A stretch of DNA of 64,000 bases from Pseudomonadota bacterium (GTDB lineage Bacteria; Pseudomonadota; Gammaproteobacteria; Steroidobacterales; Steroidobacteraceae): NCBI GenBank assembly GCA_037200975.1, contig JBBCGI010000001.1:1798001-1862000 (forward strand), in the 5' to 3' direction. The notes beneath the pieces are model-generated. The model made no database searches. It worked only from the letters and a program-made list of their open reading frames with translations, and was not told the origin of the DNA. The first letter of the stretch is position 1. Each line of letters begins with the position of its first letter. Of the stretch, positions 16,330 through 25,377 are shown one piece after another. The translations under genes were made by a program, and so were the position numbers.

Positions 16330-18462
16330 ATGAGTGTGGTTCAGATTGCGCCCCAGGTGCCGCTGGAAATCGAGAATCGCTGGGATGAGGCCCATGCGGC
16401 CAAGCTTTCGCCTGCCGAGCTGCTTCTGTATCGCTCCAACCTGCTGGGCAGCGACAAACGCATCACCAATTTTGGCGGCGGCAATACCTCGGCCAAGCTC
16501 AAGGAAAAGGATCCGCTGACGGGCAAGGAAGTCGCCGTGCTCTGGGTCAAGGGCTCGGGCGGCGATCTCGGCACGATGAAACTCGACGGCCTCTCCACTC
16601 TATATATGGAGAAGTTTCTCGCGCTCGAGAAGTTCTACAAGAACAAGGACAGCGACAGCACGCTGGTGCCGCTGTACGCGCATTGCGCGTTCAACCTGAA
16701 TCCTCGCGCGGCCAGCATCGACACCCCACTGCACGGGCTCGTCCGTCACGCGCATGTCGATCACATGCATCCGGATGCGCTGATCGCGATCGCGGCATCG
16801 GCCGATTCGCAGGCCCTGACGAAGCAGATTTTCGGTGACGAGATCGGCTGGTTGCCATGGATCCGGCCCGGCTACGAACTGGGCCTGAAACTGCGCGAGC
16901 TCACGCAGAAGAATCCGCATCTGAAAGGCGCGATCCTCGAAGCGCATGGGCTTTTCACCTGGGCCGATACGTCCAAGGCCTGCTACGACAACACGCTCGA
17001 CATCATCAATCGGGCCACGTCCTGGCTGAATACGAATTCGCGCGGCAAACGGCCATTCGGCGCGGTCGCCATTCCCGCGCTCACGATCGATCGCCGCCGC
17101 GAGATCGCGGCCGGCATCATGCCGATCATCCGTGGCGCCATATCCACCGCACCCGCGGGCATCGCGCCGGTACTGAAAGTCGGGCACTTCGACGACAGCG
17201 AAACGGTGCTCGATTTCGTGGGCGGCGAGAAGCTCGCCGCGCTCGCCGCGCTCGGCACCTCCTGCCCCGATCATTTCCTGCGCACCAAGATCTGGCCGCT
17301 GGTGCTGCCGTTCGATGCCGCGCGCGACAGCGTCGCGGACCTCGCCGCGCGCGTGAAGCCGGCCATCGAAGCCTATCGCGAGCGTTACGCGAAGTATTAC
17401 GAGAGCTGCAAGCGCCCCGGCTCGCCGAAGATGCGCGACGCCAACCCGGTGGTGTACCTGGTGCCCGGCGTGGGCATGATGACCTTTGCCGCCGACAAGG
17501 CTACCGCGCGGATCGCCGGCGAGTTCTACGTCAACGCCATCAACGTGATGCGCGGGGCGGCCAGTGTGTCTACCTACCGCGGCCTGCCTGAGCAGGAAGC
17601 GTTCGACATCGAATACTGGGATCTCGAAGAAGCCAAATTGCAGCGCATGCCGAAGCCGAAAGCGCTCGCCGGCCGCGTGGCGCTGATCACCGGCGGCGCC
17701 GGCGGCATTGGCCTCGCGACCGCGCGCCGGCTCATGGATGAAGGCGCCTGCGTCGTCATTTGCGACATCGATCGCGATGCGCTGTCCGCAGCCGAAACGG
17801 AGCTCAGGAAGAAATACGGCAACGATGTGGTCGCATCCTCCTGGGTGGACGTGACACGCGAGGACGCCGTGATTGCCGGTTTCCGCGACAGCGCATGGAA
17901 GTTCGGCGGCGTCGACATCTGCATTTCGAACGCCGGTATCGCGTCCGCCGCGCCGGTCGAAGACACCACGCTGGCCCTCTGGCAGCGGAACATGGACATC
18001 CTCGCCACGGGGTATTTCCTGGTCGCGCGCCAGGCATTCCAGCTGTTCAAGGCGCAGGGCATCGGCGGCTCGATCGTATTCATCGGCTCGAAGAACGCGT
18101 TGGCCGCCTCGCCGGGAGCTGCGGCGTATTGCACGGCCAAAGCCGCCGAGCTGCACCTCGCGCGCTGCCTCGCGCTCGAAGGCGCCCCGCTCGGCATCCG
18201 TGTGAACACGGTGAATCCGGACGCCGTGTTGCGCGGTTCGCGCATCTGGCAGGGCGAATGGGCCACCCAGCGCGCCGCGCAGAACAAGACCAGCGTCGAC
18301 AATCTCGAATCGGTGTACCGGGAACGCAGCCTGCTCAAGCGCAGCGTATATCCGGAAGACGTGGCGGAAGCGGTGGCGTTCTTCGCCTCCGAGCGTTCGG
18401 CCAAGTCGACCGGTAATATCGTGAACGTCGATGCCGGCAACGCGGGTGCCTTCACCCGCTGA
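16330..18462 (+). CDS. rhaD: Bifunctional rhamnulose-1-phosphate aldolase / lactaldehyde dehydrogenase RhaD
   Basis: Fusion enzyme of 710 residues. Residues about 1-430 are a class II aldolase domain with metal-binding histidines in RHAHVDHMHPDALIA, splitting rhamnulose-1-phosphate into DHAP and L-lactaldehyde. Residues about 440-710 are a short-chain dehydrogenase with the NAD loop ITGGAGGIG and catalytic YCTAK (Y and K four apart), oxidising lactaldehyde to L-lactate. Length and order match the known RhaD fusion family. It starts at ATG 16330 after GGAG, and rhaI follows 18 bases later. It works with RhaI, RhaK and the downstream lactate dehydrogenase. Confidence 0.93.
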   Translation: MSVVQIAPQVPLEIENRWDEAHAAKLSPAELLLYRSNLLGSDKRITNFGGGNTSAKLKEKDPLTGKEVAVLWVKGSGGDLGTMKLDGLSTLYMEKFLALEKFYKNKDSDSTLVPLYAHCAFNLNPRAASIDTPLHGLVRHAHVDHMHPDALIAIAASADSQALTKQIFGDEIGWLPWIRPGYELGLKLRELTQKNPHLKGAILEAHGLFTWADTSKACYDNTLDIINRATSWLNTNSRGKRPFGAVAIPALTIDRRREIAAGIMPIIRGAISTAPAGIAPVLKVGHFDDSETVLDFVGGEKLAALAALGTSCPDHFLRTKIWPLVLPFDAARDSVADLAARVKPAIEAYRERYAKYYESCKRPGSPKMRDANPVVYLVPGVGMMTFAADKATARIAGEFYVNAINVMRGAASVSTYRGLPEQEAFDIEYWDLEEAKLQRMPKPKALAGRVALITGGAGGIGLATARRLMDEGACVVICDIDRDALSAAETELRKKYGNDVVASSWVDVTREDAVIAGFRDSAWKFGGVDICISNAGIASAAPVEDTTLALWQRNMDILATGYFLVARQAFQLFKAQGIGGSIVFIGSKNALAASPGAAAYCTAKAAELHLARCLALEGAPLGIRVNTVNPDAVLRGSRIWQGEWATQRAAQNKTSVDNLESVYRERSLLKRSVYPEDVAEAVAFFASERSAKSTGNIVNVDAGNAGAFTR

Positions 18463-18480
18463 TTCTTCGCGCGAGGGTTC

Positions 18481-19779
18481 ATGAATTACGCCGATCCGCG
18501 CGACGCGAGCTACATCGCGTCCGCCAACAAGCCGCTCGCGGGCGCGTTGTCGTCCGACTACACCGCGCTGGGGCTCCAGCTAGAACGCCGCGGCATCAAG
18601 ATCGACGACATCACGCGGGCGGTCGCGAATTTCAAGGTGGCCGTGCCTTCGTGGGGCGTCGGCACGGGCGGCACGCGTTTCGGCCGGTTTCCGGGCCTGG
18701 GTGAACCACGCAATATCTTCGAGAAGCTCGAAGACTGCTCCGTCATCCACAAACTGACGGGCGCGACACCGACGGTGTCGCTGCACATCCCGTGGGACAA
18801 GACCGACGACTACGCGGCGTTGCGCGAGCACGGCGCCGCGCTCGGGCTCGGGTTCGATGCGATGAACTCGAACACTTTCCAGGACCAGGCGGGCCAGTCG
18901 CTGTCGTACAAGTACGGCAGCCTCACGCACGTCGACGCGGCGACGCGCGCGCAGGCCATCGCCCACAACATCGAGTGCATCAACGCCGGCAAGAAGCTCG
19001 GCTCCAAGGCGTTGACGGTGTGGATCGGCGACGGCGCGAATTTTCCCGGCCAGTCGCACCTCGGGCGCGCGTTCGAGCGGTATCTGGAATCCGCCGCGTC
19101 CATCTACAAGACGCTGCCGGAAGACTGGCGGATGTTCATCGAGCACAAGATGTACGAGCCAGCCTTCTATGCGACTGTGATCCAGGACTGGGGCAGCTCG
19201 CTGATGGCGGCGCAGGCCCTCGGCCCCAAGGCCTTCTGCCTGGTCGACCTCGGCCACCACGCGCCCAACGTGAACATCGAGATGATCGTCGCGCGCCTGG
19301 TGCACGCGCAGCGTCTCGGCGGCTTCCACTTCAACGACTCCAAGTACGGCGACGACGATCTCGACGCCGGTTCCATCGAACCGTTCCGGCTGTTCCTGGT
19401 GTTCAACGAACTGGTCGAGGCCGAGCTCGCCAGGGCGCCTAACTTCCGCCCGGCGCACATGCTCGACCAGTCGCACAACGTGACCGATCCAGTCGAAAGC
19501 CTCATGACCAGCGCCATCGAGCTGCAGCGCGCGTACGCCCAGGCGTTGCTCGTGGAGCGCCCGAAGCTGAACGAATTCCGCAGCGGCAACGACGTGTTGA
19601 TGGCGGCACAGACGCTGAAGCGCGGCTTTACCACGGATGTGGCGCCGATTCTCGCCCAGGCGCGCCTGCAGAAAGGCGCGGCCATCGATCCGGTCGCGGC
19701 ATATCGCGCCAGCGGCTATCGGCAGAAGTGCGGGCAAAATCGGCCGGGCAAACAAAGTCTCGGTGGTGGCATAGTCTGA
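18481..19779 (+). CDS. rhaI: L-rhamnose isomerase RhaI
   Basis: Converts L-rhamnose to L-rhamnulose. It is 432 residues of the rhizobial/Pseudomonas-type isomerase, a TIM barrel of the xylose-isomerase superfamily, unrelated in close sequence to E. coli RhaA. Visible metal and substrate residues lie in HIPWDKTDDYAAL, IEHKMYEPAFY, CLVDLGHHAPN and GGFHFNDSKYGDDDL. The ATG at 18481 follows GAGGG. The end is odd: after the usual SGYRQK the frame continues about 17 residues and stops beside a REP-like stretch, so the original stop may have been lost. Confidence 0.9.
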   Translation: MNYADPRDASYIASANKPLAGALSSDYTALGLQLERRGIKIDDITRAVANFKVAVPSWGVGTGGTRFGRFPGLGEPRNIFEKLEDCSVIHKLTGATPTVSLHIPWDKTDDYAALREHGAALGLGFDAMNSNTFQDQAGQSLSYKYGSLTHVDAATRAQAIAHNIECINAGKKLGSKALTVWIGDGANFPGQSHLGRAFERYLESAASIYKTLPEDWRMFIEHKMYEPAFYATVIQDWGSSLMAAQALGPKAFCLVDLGHHAPNVNIEMIVARLVHAQRLGGFHFNDSKYGDDDLDAGSIEPFRLFLVFNELVEAELARAPNFRPAHMLDQSHNVTDPVESLMTSAIELQRAYAQALLVERPKLNEFRSGNDVLMAAQTLKRGFTTDVAPILAQARLQKGAAIDPVAAYRASGYRQKCGQNRPGKQSLGGGIV

Positions 19780-19836
19780 AATGGGGTCAGGCGCGTTGGC
19801 CCGTTCCCCGTTTGCCAGGAAACGCAGAATGCCCTC

Positions 19837-20979
19837 ATGACCGTCATCAACAGCATTGCCGATCTTCGTGAGCTCGCGCGCCGCCGCGTGCCGCGCGCCA
19901 TCTTCGACTACGCCGATCGCGGCTCGTACGACGAAGTCACCTTCAATCGCAATCTTTCCGACCTGCACGCCATCGAGCTGCGCCAGCGCGTCATGGTGGA
20001 TGTGTCGAAGCAGCAACTCGCCACGAACATCCTCGGCGAAGACTGGTCGATCCCGCTCGGCATCGGCCCCACCGGGCTTACCGGCCTCTTCCATGCCAAC
20101 GGCGAGATGCTGGGCGCGCGCGCCGCAGAAGCATTCGGTGTCCCGTTCTGCCTGAGCACGATGTCCATCTGCTCGATCGAAGACGTGCGCAGCGCGGTGC
20201 AGAAGCCGTTCTGGTTCCAGGTCTACCTGATGCGCGATCGCAGCTTCAACCAGGAACTGCTGGAGCGCGCCAAGGCTGCGAATTGCTCGGCGATCATGCT
20301 CACGGTCGACATGCCCGTGCAGGGCCTGCGCCGGCGCGATCCGAAAAACGGCCTGTCGATTCCACCGAAGCTCACGCTCAAGAACATGTTCGAGGTCGCG
20401 ATGCGCCCTGCCTGGGCGCTCAAGGTGCTCACCGGCAAGCGCCGCACGTTCGGCAATCTCGAAACGCGCATGAAAGGCACCGGCGGCCTCAAGACGCTGT
20501 CCGAGTGGATCGCGCAGCAGTTCGATCCGACCGTCACCTGGAAAGATCTCGCCTGGCTGCGCGAACAGTGGCCGCGCAAGATCATCATCAAGGGCATCAA
20601 CGATCCCGAAGATGCGCGGCTCGCCTGCGAACACGGCGTCGACGCGATGGTCGTGTCGAACCATGGCGGCCGGCAGCTCGATGGCGCGCCATCGACCATC
20701 TCCATGTTGCCGCGGGTGGTCGAAGCAGTCGAAGGCCGCGCCGAGGTGTTGTTCGATGGTGGCGTGCGCACCGGCCAGGACGTGCTCAAAGCCCTCGCGC
20801 TCGGCGCCAAGGGCTGCCTCATGGGCAAGGCATTCCTCTATGCGCTGGCCGCGCGCGGCGAGGCCGGCGTATCGCTGGCGCTCGACATCATCCGCAAGGA
20901 GCTCGCCGTGAGTCTGGCGCTCACGGGCGCCAACGACGTCCGCAAGGTCACGCGCGACATCCTCGTCGATCGTAGTTAG
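19837..20979 (+). CDS. lldD: FMN-dependent L-lactate dehydrogenase
   Basis: Oxidises L-lactate to pyruvate at the inner membrane, passing electrons to quinone. It is 380 residues of the FMN alpha-hydroxy-acid oxidase family. FMN and catalytic features are PTGLTGLFHANGE, TVDMPVQGLRRRD, the active-site histidine in SNHGGRQLDGAP, and DGGVRTGQDV. It follows rhaI by 57 bases on the same strand. Since RhaD yields L-lactate, this enzyme completes conversion of rhamnose to pyruvate plus DHAP. A different 2-hydroxy acid cannot be excluded. Confidence 0.92.
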   Translation: MTVINSIADLRELARRRVPRAIFDYADRGSYDEVTFNRNLSDLHAIELRQRVMVDVSKQQLATNILGEDWSIPLGIGPTGLTGLFHANGEMLGARAAEAFGVPFCLSTMSICSIEDVRSAVQKPFWFQVYLMRDRSFNQELLERAKAANCSAIMLTVDMPVQGLRRRDPKNGLSIPPKLTLKNMFEVAMRPAWALKVLTGKRRTFGNLETRMKGTGGLKTLSEWIAQQFDPTVTWKDLAWLREQWPRKIIIKGINDPEDARLACEHGVDAMVVSNHGGRQLDGAPSTISMLPRVVEAVEGRAEVLFDGGVRTGQDVLKALALGAKGCLMGKAFLYALAARGEAGVSLALDIIRKELAVSLALTGANDVRKVTRDILVDRS

Positions 20980-21035
20980 CCGATCGCGACGGGCCGGGCC
21001 CGTTCGTCGCCTCTGACAAGCCGCTGAAATGGAAA

Positions 21036-21063
21036 CGCCGCCGGCATTCGCATGCCGGCGGCG
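21036..21063. terminator. Perfect hairpin between converging lldD and TonB receptor genes
   Basis: A 12-bp perfect stem (CGCCGCCGGCAT with its complement) closes a four-base TCGC loop. It lies 56 bases after lldD and 12 bases after the stop of the leftward receptor gene. A short T run follows only in the leftward direction, so it is probably a two-way terminator with weak U-tracts. Confidence 0.7.
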
Positions 21064-21075
21064 TCCTGTCTACCT

Positions 21076-24000
21076 TCAGAACGTCTTGATGTTGACGCCC
21101 AGGAACACCGTCATCCCAGCGTAGTCGTAGGTCGCCGGAAACGTATTTCCGTAACCGCCAAAACCCGCGACGATCGGCGGATCCTCGTCCAGCAGGTTGT
21201 TCACGCCCGCGTACACCTCGGCCTTGTCGCCGATGTCGTAGGTGAACGAAAGGTCGAAGTAGCTGCGCTTCGGCAGCGTCGGATTCGTGAACGTGTTCAA
21301 CGCCGGGGGAGTACCGCCCGAAGTCTTCGGCAGCACGTACCGGTCGGTGGTCACGCTGTCGATGAAGCGATGCCGCAGGCTCACGCCCAGGTCACCCGAC
21401 GTCCAGGTAACACGCGTCACGCCCTTCAGCTCCGGGATCGGTTCGCCGCAGGTCGAGCCATAGGAACCCACGCAGCGGTTTTTGTTCTCCGGCACTGCCT
21501 GCATCGGCGTCACCGTGAACTCATCCGTGTAGGTCCACGCCGAGCTGATGTCGAAGTGGCTGGCGCCGCCGAATCCGAAGCCCGCATCGAGCCCGTAACG
21601 CACGTTCAGATCGACACCCGAGGTCTCGAGCGCACCGATGTTCGCCTGCAGGACATCGAGACTGAACGGAACCGTGATCGCGCCCGTGCCGGTATTGCGA
21701 TGGACTGCCTGGCAGAAGTCGCTGCTCGCGTCCTGGACCGTGAGGTAACACAGGTTCAGCGTGTTCTGCGCACCGCCACCGAGCTGTGCGATCGCACCAT
21801 CGAGCTTGATGTCGAACCAGTCGATGGTCACGGCGAGCGAGTCGGCGAACTCCGGAGTGAACACGACACCGATCGTGCGCGTGTCCGAGCTCTCTTCCTG
21901 CAGATCCGCGTTGCCGCCCGAACGGGTCGGAATGATGTTCTCCGGCTGCACGCCAGCACTGAACACCGAACCGGCCGGCACGCCGGTCGCGATGCAAACC
22001 GCCCGCACGGCCTCTGTCTGGTTCGCGGTATTGCGGCTCGAGCACGGATCGGTGAGTGTATTGAAGTTCAGCTGCAACCCGCCGTACAGGTCGGCGATGT
22101 TAGGCGCCCGGATGGCACGCTGGAACTGCCCGCGGAATCCGAGCGACGGGTTGACCCGCCAATCGAGACCATACAGATAGGTCGATACCCGGCCGACGCC
22201 GTCGAGGTCATAGTCCGAACTGCGGAACGCGCCGTTGATGCTCAGATTCTGGACCGCCGGAATATTCGCCAGGACCGGAATGCGCAGCTCGGCAAAGTAA
22301 TCCTTCGACGTCACCTTGCCCCCGGTCGGCAGACCGGGATTGAAGCCGATCACGTCGCCCGAGCGCAGGAACTGGTCCGGAATGTATTGCGCTTCGGCGG
22401 AACGCCACTCGACACCGAGAGAGAAATCGACCGCTCCTGCCGGCAGGTCGAAGGCCTCGCCACCGAGTGTCGCCGCGATCACTTCCTGTTCGGCATTCGT
22501 CACGTTGGTCGACGAGATGGCGATGGCGTTGACGGCCGCTTCGGAGAGGTTCTGTCCGAAGATGTTGGCGACGGGTGGCGCGCCGTTGACAGACAGCAAC
22601 GCCTGCGCGTAACGGCTGCGCGACGCGGCACCTTCCTGGCGGCTGCTGTCCTCGGAACGCGCGAAGCTGTAGTACACGTCGTACGACAGATTGCGCAGGA
22701 ACTTGTCCGAGGCATTGCCGAGATCGCCCTTCATGCCGAGGGCCGTGCGCCAGACGTTGTGGTCATCGACATTGTGCCGGTAGGGCAGCTCCACCAGACG
22801 CCGGCCCGCGTTGAAAAACGCCAGGCCGTCGTTGCGCGTGGTCGTCTGCGTGATCGCGCCCTGCGAGAAGGACGTGCTGCCCGTCGTCGGCTCCGCCGCA
22901 TCGAGCGCCACCAACAACGACCGCATGTTCGCGTCGAGATACGGATTGTTGACGTTGAACAGGAACTCGCCGTTGATGTTCGACTGCGTGAGCTGCTGGT
23001 CGACGGTGTTGTTGCTGAAATGGAATTCCAGGTAACCCGTGGCCTGCGGCGCGAAGTCGTAGTGCGTGAATGCATTCAGCATCCACCGCTCCTGCGGCAC
23101 CTGCAGATAGTTGAACTGCGTCAGGTTGAAATCGTCGGCCGGCCTTTGCACCAGCCGCTGGGTCGACCCCGCGTCGTTGAACGTGAATCCGTTGGAACCC
23201 AGTCCTGCCAGCCCGGAATTTGTCAGGGCCGTCTGCACCGCGGCATCCGCCAGCTGTGCGGGCCTCAACGTGTAGCGCCCGTTCGGGATGTCACCGCTGC
23301 CCGAGAACACGAAGCCCATCCGGCCGCCCGAGGTCGCGCAGTTCGCGGCACTCGCCCCGTTGGCGACGCCTATCAAACTATCACTCCAGGATTCCGGAGT
23401 GACGCAACCTTCACCGATGGGCAGTTCCGCCCAATCGCCGCGCTCCGCCCGGGTGAATCCTTCGCGCTTGTAGTAGCCGAGCGAAACCACCGCGTTGCCG
23501 CGGCCTTCGGCGAAATTGCCACCCAGCGTGAGGTCCGCATTCCAGGTGGGCGTGCTCGTGGAGCTGTCGAAGCCGTATTGGCCACCGACCTGCACGCCTT
23601 CGAAATCTTTCTTCGTGATGAAATTGATGACCCCCGTGATGGCATCGGAGCCGTACACGGCGGAGGAACCGCCCGTCACCACTTCCGTGCGTTCGATCAA
23701 CGCGGTCGGAATGGTGTTGAGATCGGTGACCTGCTCCGGACCGAAGATTGCGAACCGCCGGCCGTTGACCAGCGTCAGGCTGCGCGTCGGACCGAAACCA
23801 CGAAGGTTGGCGTAGGCCGCACCGGCCGCGGATCCCGCGGGTACCTGGTTGGCCGTCGCGCCGCCGTTGGTCGCCTGCACGAACTGCGGCGAATCGCCGA
23901 GCACCTTGTCCACGGTCGGCGAACCCGACAGCTTGATGTCCTCGGCGCTGATGATCGCCAGAGGTGTGGAAGCATCGGTGACTTCACGGGCAATACGCGA

Positions 24001-24153
24001 ACCGGTGACGACGATGACCTCGCCTTCTTCCGGTTGCTGAGTTTGTTCCTGGGCGAATCCGAATGGACTCGCGACGATCAACGCAAGACTGGCCAGGACG
24101 AGCTCGCTTGTCCGCGTGACACGAGCCCGGGCCGACCTATAAATGGCCTTCAT
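21076..24153 (-). CDS. TonB-dependent outer-membrane receptor
   Basis: Outer-membrane active transporter of 1025 residues. A signal peptide ends near VASPFGFAQ, followed by a TonB-box-like GEVIVVTGSRI, a plug domain (NLRGFGPTRSLTLVNGRR, TGGSSAVYGSDAITGVINFITK) and a long beta-barrel ending in the aromatic-tipped VFLGVNIKTF. ATG 24153 is used, since GGGGGAAAC lies directly upstream; the frame opens earlier but without support. Length and the YGSDAITGVINFI block are typical of receptors for oligosaccharides or large nutrients in polysaccharide degraders. It lies between rhamnose and acid-sugar genes, but the substrate is unknown. Confidence 0.92.
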   Translation of the reverse strand: MKAIYRSARARVTRTSELVLASLALIVASPFGFAQEQTQQPEEGEVIVVTGSRIAREVTDASTPLAIISAEDIKLSGSPTVDKVLGDSPQFVQATNGGATANQVPAGSAAGAAYANLRGFGPTRSLTLVNGRRFAIFGPEQVTDLNTIPTALIERTEVVTGGSSAVYGSDAITGVINFITKKDFEGVQVGGQYGFDSSTSTPTWNADLTLGGNFAEGRGNAVVSLGYYKREGFTRAERGDWAELPIGEGCVTPESWSDSLIGVANGASAANCATSGGRMGFVFSGSGDIPNGRYTLRPAQLADAAVQTALTNSGLAGLGSNGFTFNDAGSTQRLVQRPADDFNLTQFNYLQVPQERWMLNAFTHYDFAPQATGYLEFHFSNNTVDQQLTQSNINGEFLFNVNNPYLDANMRSLLVALDAAEPTTGSTSFSQGAITQTTTRNDGLAFFNAGRRLVELPYRHNVDDHNVWRTALGMKGDLGNASDKFLRNLSYDVYYSFARSEDSSRQEGAASRSRYAQALLSVNGAPPVANIFGQNLSEAAVNAIAISSTNVTNAEQEVIAATLGGEAFDLPAGAVDFSLGVEWRSAEAQYIPDQFLRSGDVIGFNPGLPTGGKVTSKDYFAELRIPVLANIPAVQNLSINGAFRSSDYDLDGVGRVSTYLYGLDWRVNPSLGFRGQFQRAIRAPNIADLYGGLQLNFNTLTDPCSSRNTANQTEAVRAVCIATGVPAGSVFSAGVQPENIIPTRSGGNADLQEESSDTRTIGVVFTPEFADSLAVTIDWFDIKLDGAIAQLGGGAQNTLNLCYLTVQDASSDFCQAVHRNTGTGAITVPFSLDVLQANIGALETSGVDLNVRYGLDAGFGFGGASHFDISSAWTYTDEFTVTPMQAVPENKNRCVGSYGSTCGEPIPELKGVTRVTWTSGDLGVSLRHRFIDSVTTDRYVLPKTSGGTPPALNTFTNPTLPKRSYFDLSFTYDIGDKAEVYAGVNNLLDEDPPIVAGFGGYGNTFPATYDYAGMTVFLGVNIKTF

Positions 24154-24357
24154 GTTTCCCCCTCTGTTTTTTTGGCACTCGCGGTGCCGTTCGATCAAAA
24201 AGCATCATCCGCGATCAGAAGGCGCAAGAATTAACACATTTGCAGGCAAAGGAGGAGACATTGCGGGGGACACGGCCCGTCCGTGAACGAGAATTCGCTC
24301 ATTAGTGCAATGAATTTTTATTGAAGTAGGTTGGACCGTCCAGGCCATGGCCGCGCG
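24154..24357. promoter_or_regulatory. Leader between pdxA-like gene and TonB receptor with two palindromes
   Basis: 204 bases with a locally AT-rich stretch (24301-24325) suited to a promoter for the leftward receptor. Two adjacent palindromes occur: TGGACCGTCCA (24332-24342) and GGCCATGGCC (24343-24352), possible operator half-sites. The receptor ribosome-binding site is the GGGGGAA just before 24153. No gene was seen here. Confidence 0.35.
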
Positions 24358-25377
24358 TTACTTCGGCGCGAGTTCCGCGGCCTGACGCAGCGCCTCGATG
24401 AGGCTGCGTTCGTCCGCGATGCCCTTGCCCGCGATGTCGAATGCGGTGCCATGGTCCACCGATGTGCGCACTACGGGCAGACCGATCGTGATGTTCACGC
24501 CGGCCTCCAGGCCCATCACCTTGATCGGCCCGTGACCCTGGTCGTGATACATCGCGACGACGATGTCGTAGTCCCCGCGCGCCGCGAGGAAGAACAAGGT
24601 GTCGGCAGGCAGCGGACCCCTCACATCCCAGCCGCGGGCGCGGCAGTTCGCGATCGCCGGATCGATCTTTGCGGCTTCTTCGCCGCGACCGAACAAACCG
24701 TTTTCGCCGGCATGCGGATTGATGGCGCAGACGCCGATGCGCGGCTGCTTGATTCCCGCGCGCACCAGCGTGTCGTGTGCGCGCGCGATGACGCGCTCGA
24801 CCAGCGGCGCGTCGATGTGCGCAATCGCATCCAGCAAGCCCATGTGGGTGGTGACGTGGATCACGCGCAGCTTCGGCGCCACGAGCATCATCGACACTTC
24901 GGGAGTGTTGGTCAGCGCGGCCAGCAGTTCGGTGTGCCCCGGATATTTGTGCCCGGCCAGATGCAGCGCTTCCTTGCTGAGCGGCGCGGTGCAGATGGCT
25001 TGCGCGCCGCCCGATTCCACGATGCGCACGGCGCGCTCGATGTAGCGGTACGCGGCCTCGCCGGCAATCGCCGACGTCTGGCCGAACGGCAGATCGGCGG
25101 GAATGTTGTCGAGGTCGATGCACTCCACGTTGCCGTGTCCGTACGCGGCTTCCGCCGGATCATCGAGGCTTTCCACCTTGAGTTTGCTGCCGACCCGTTC
25201 TCCGGCGCGGCGCAGGCGTTCGCCATCGCCGACCACCAGCGGCTTGCACATCGCATGCACGTCGGCCGACGCCATGGCCTTCATGATGATCTCGGGACCG
25301 ATGCCCGCGGCGTCTCCCATCGTGATCGCGATCGTGGGAAGGATTCCGTGCGGGAGGATTTCGCTTGGTGGGCTCAT
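24358..25377 (-). CDS. pdxA2: PdxA-family 4-phosphoacid dehydrogenase
   Basis: NAD-dependent dehydrogenase of 339 residues with the PdxA fold: TIAITMGDAAGIGPEI at the N-terminus, metal-site histidines in HVTTHMGLLDA, NPHAGENGLFG and AMYHDQGHGPIK. True PdxA acts in vitamin B6 synthesis on 4-phosphohydroxy-threonine. PdxA2-type enzymes paired with a DUF1537 kinase oxidise D-threonate or D-erythronate 4-phosphate to DHAP and CO2. The four-base overlap with the kinase gene favours the catabolic role. The ATG at 25377 is supported by that overlap. Confidence 0.85.
   Translation of the reverse strand: MSPPSEILPHGILPTIAITMGDAAGIGPEIIMKAMASADVHAMCKPLVVGDGERLRRAGERVGSKLKVESLDDPAEAAYGHGNVECIDLDNIPADLPFGQTSAIAGEAAYRYIERAVRIVESGGAQAICTAPLSKEALHLAGHKYPGHTELLAALTNTPEVSMMLVAPKLRVIHVTTHMGLLDAIAHIDAPLVERVIARAHDTLVRAGIKQPRIGVCAINPHAGENGLFGRGEEAAKIDPAIANCRARGWDVRGPLPADTLFFLAARGDYDIVVAMYHDQGHGPIKVMGLEAGVNITIGLPVVRTSVDHGTAFDIAGKGIADERSLIEALRQAAELAPK

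Noticed and set aside
16600-18156. Long minus-strand open frame opposite rhaD
   Set aside because: No motif, charged low-complexity composition, no ribosome-binding site; antisense shadow.
18580-20664. A 694-residue minus-strand frame opposite rhaI and lldD
   Set aside because: Spans two real genes and shows no family motif; shadow.
21052-24234. A 1060-residue open frame on the plus strand
   Set aside because: It lies opposite the TonB receptor and reads as arginine-rich sequence with no domain, typical of a GC-rich antisense shadow.
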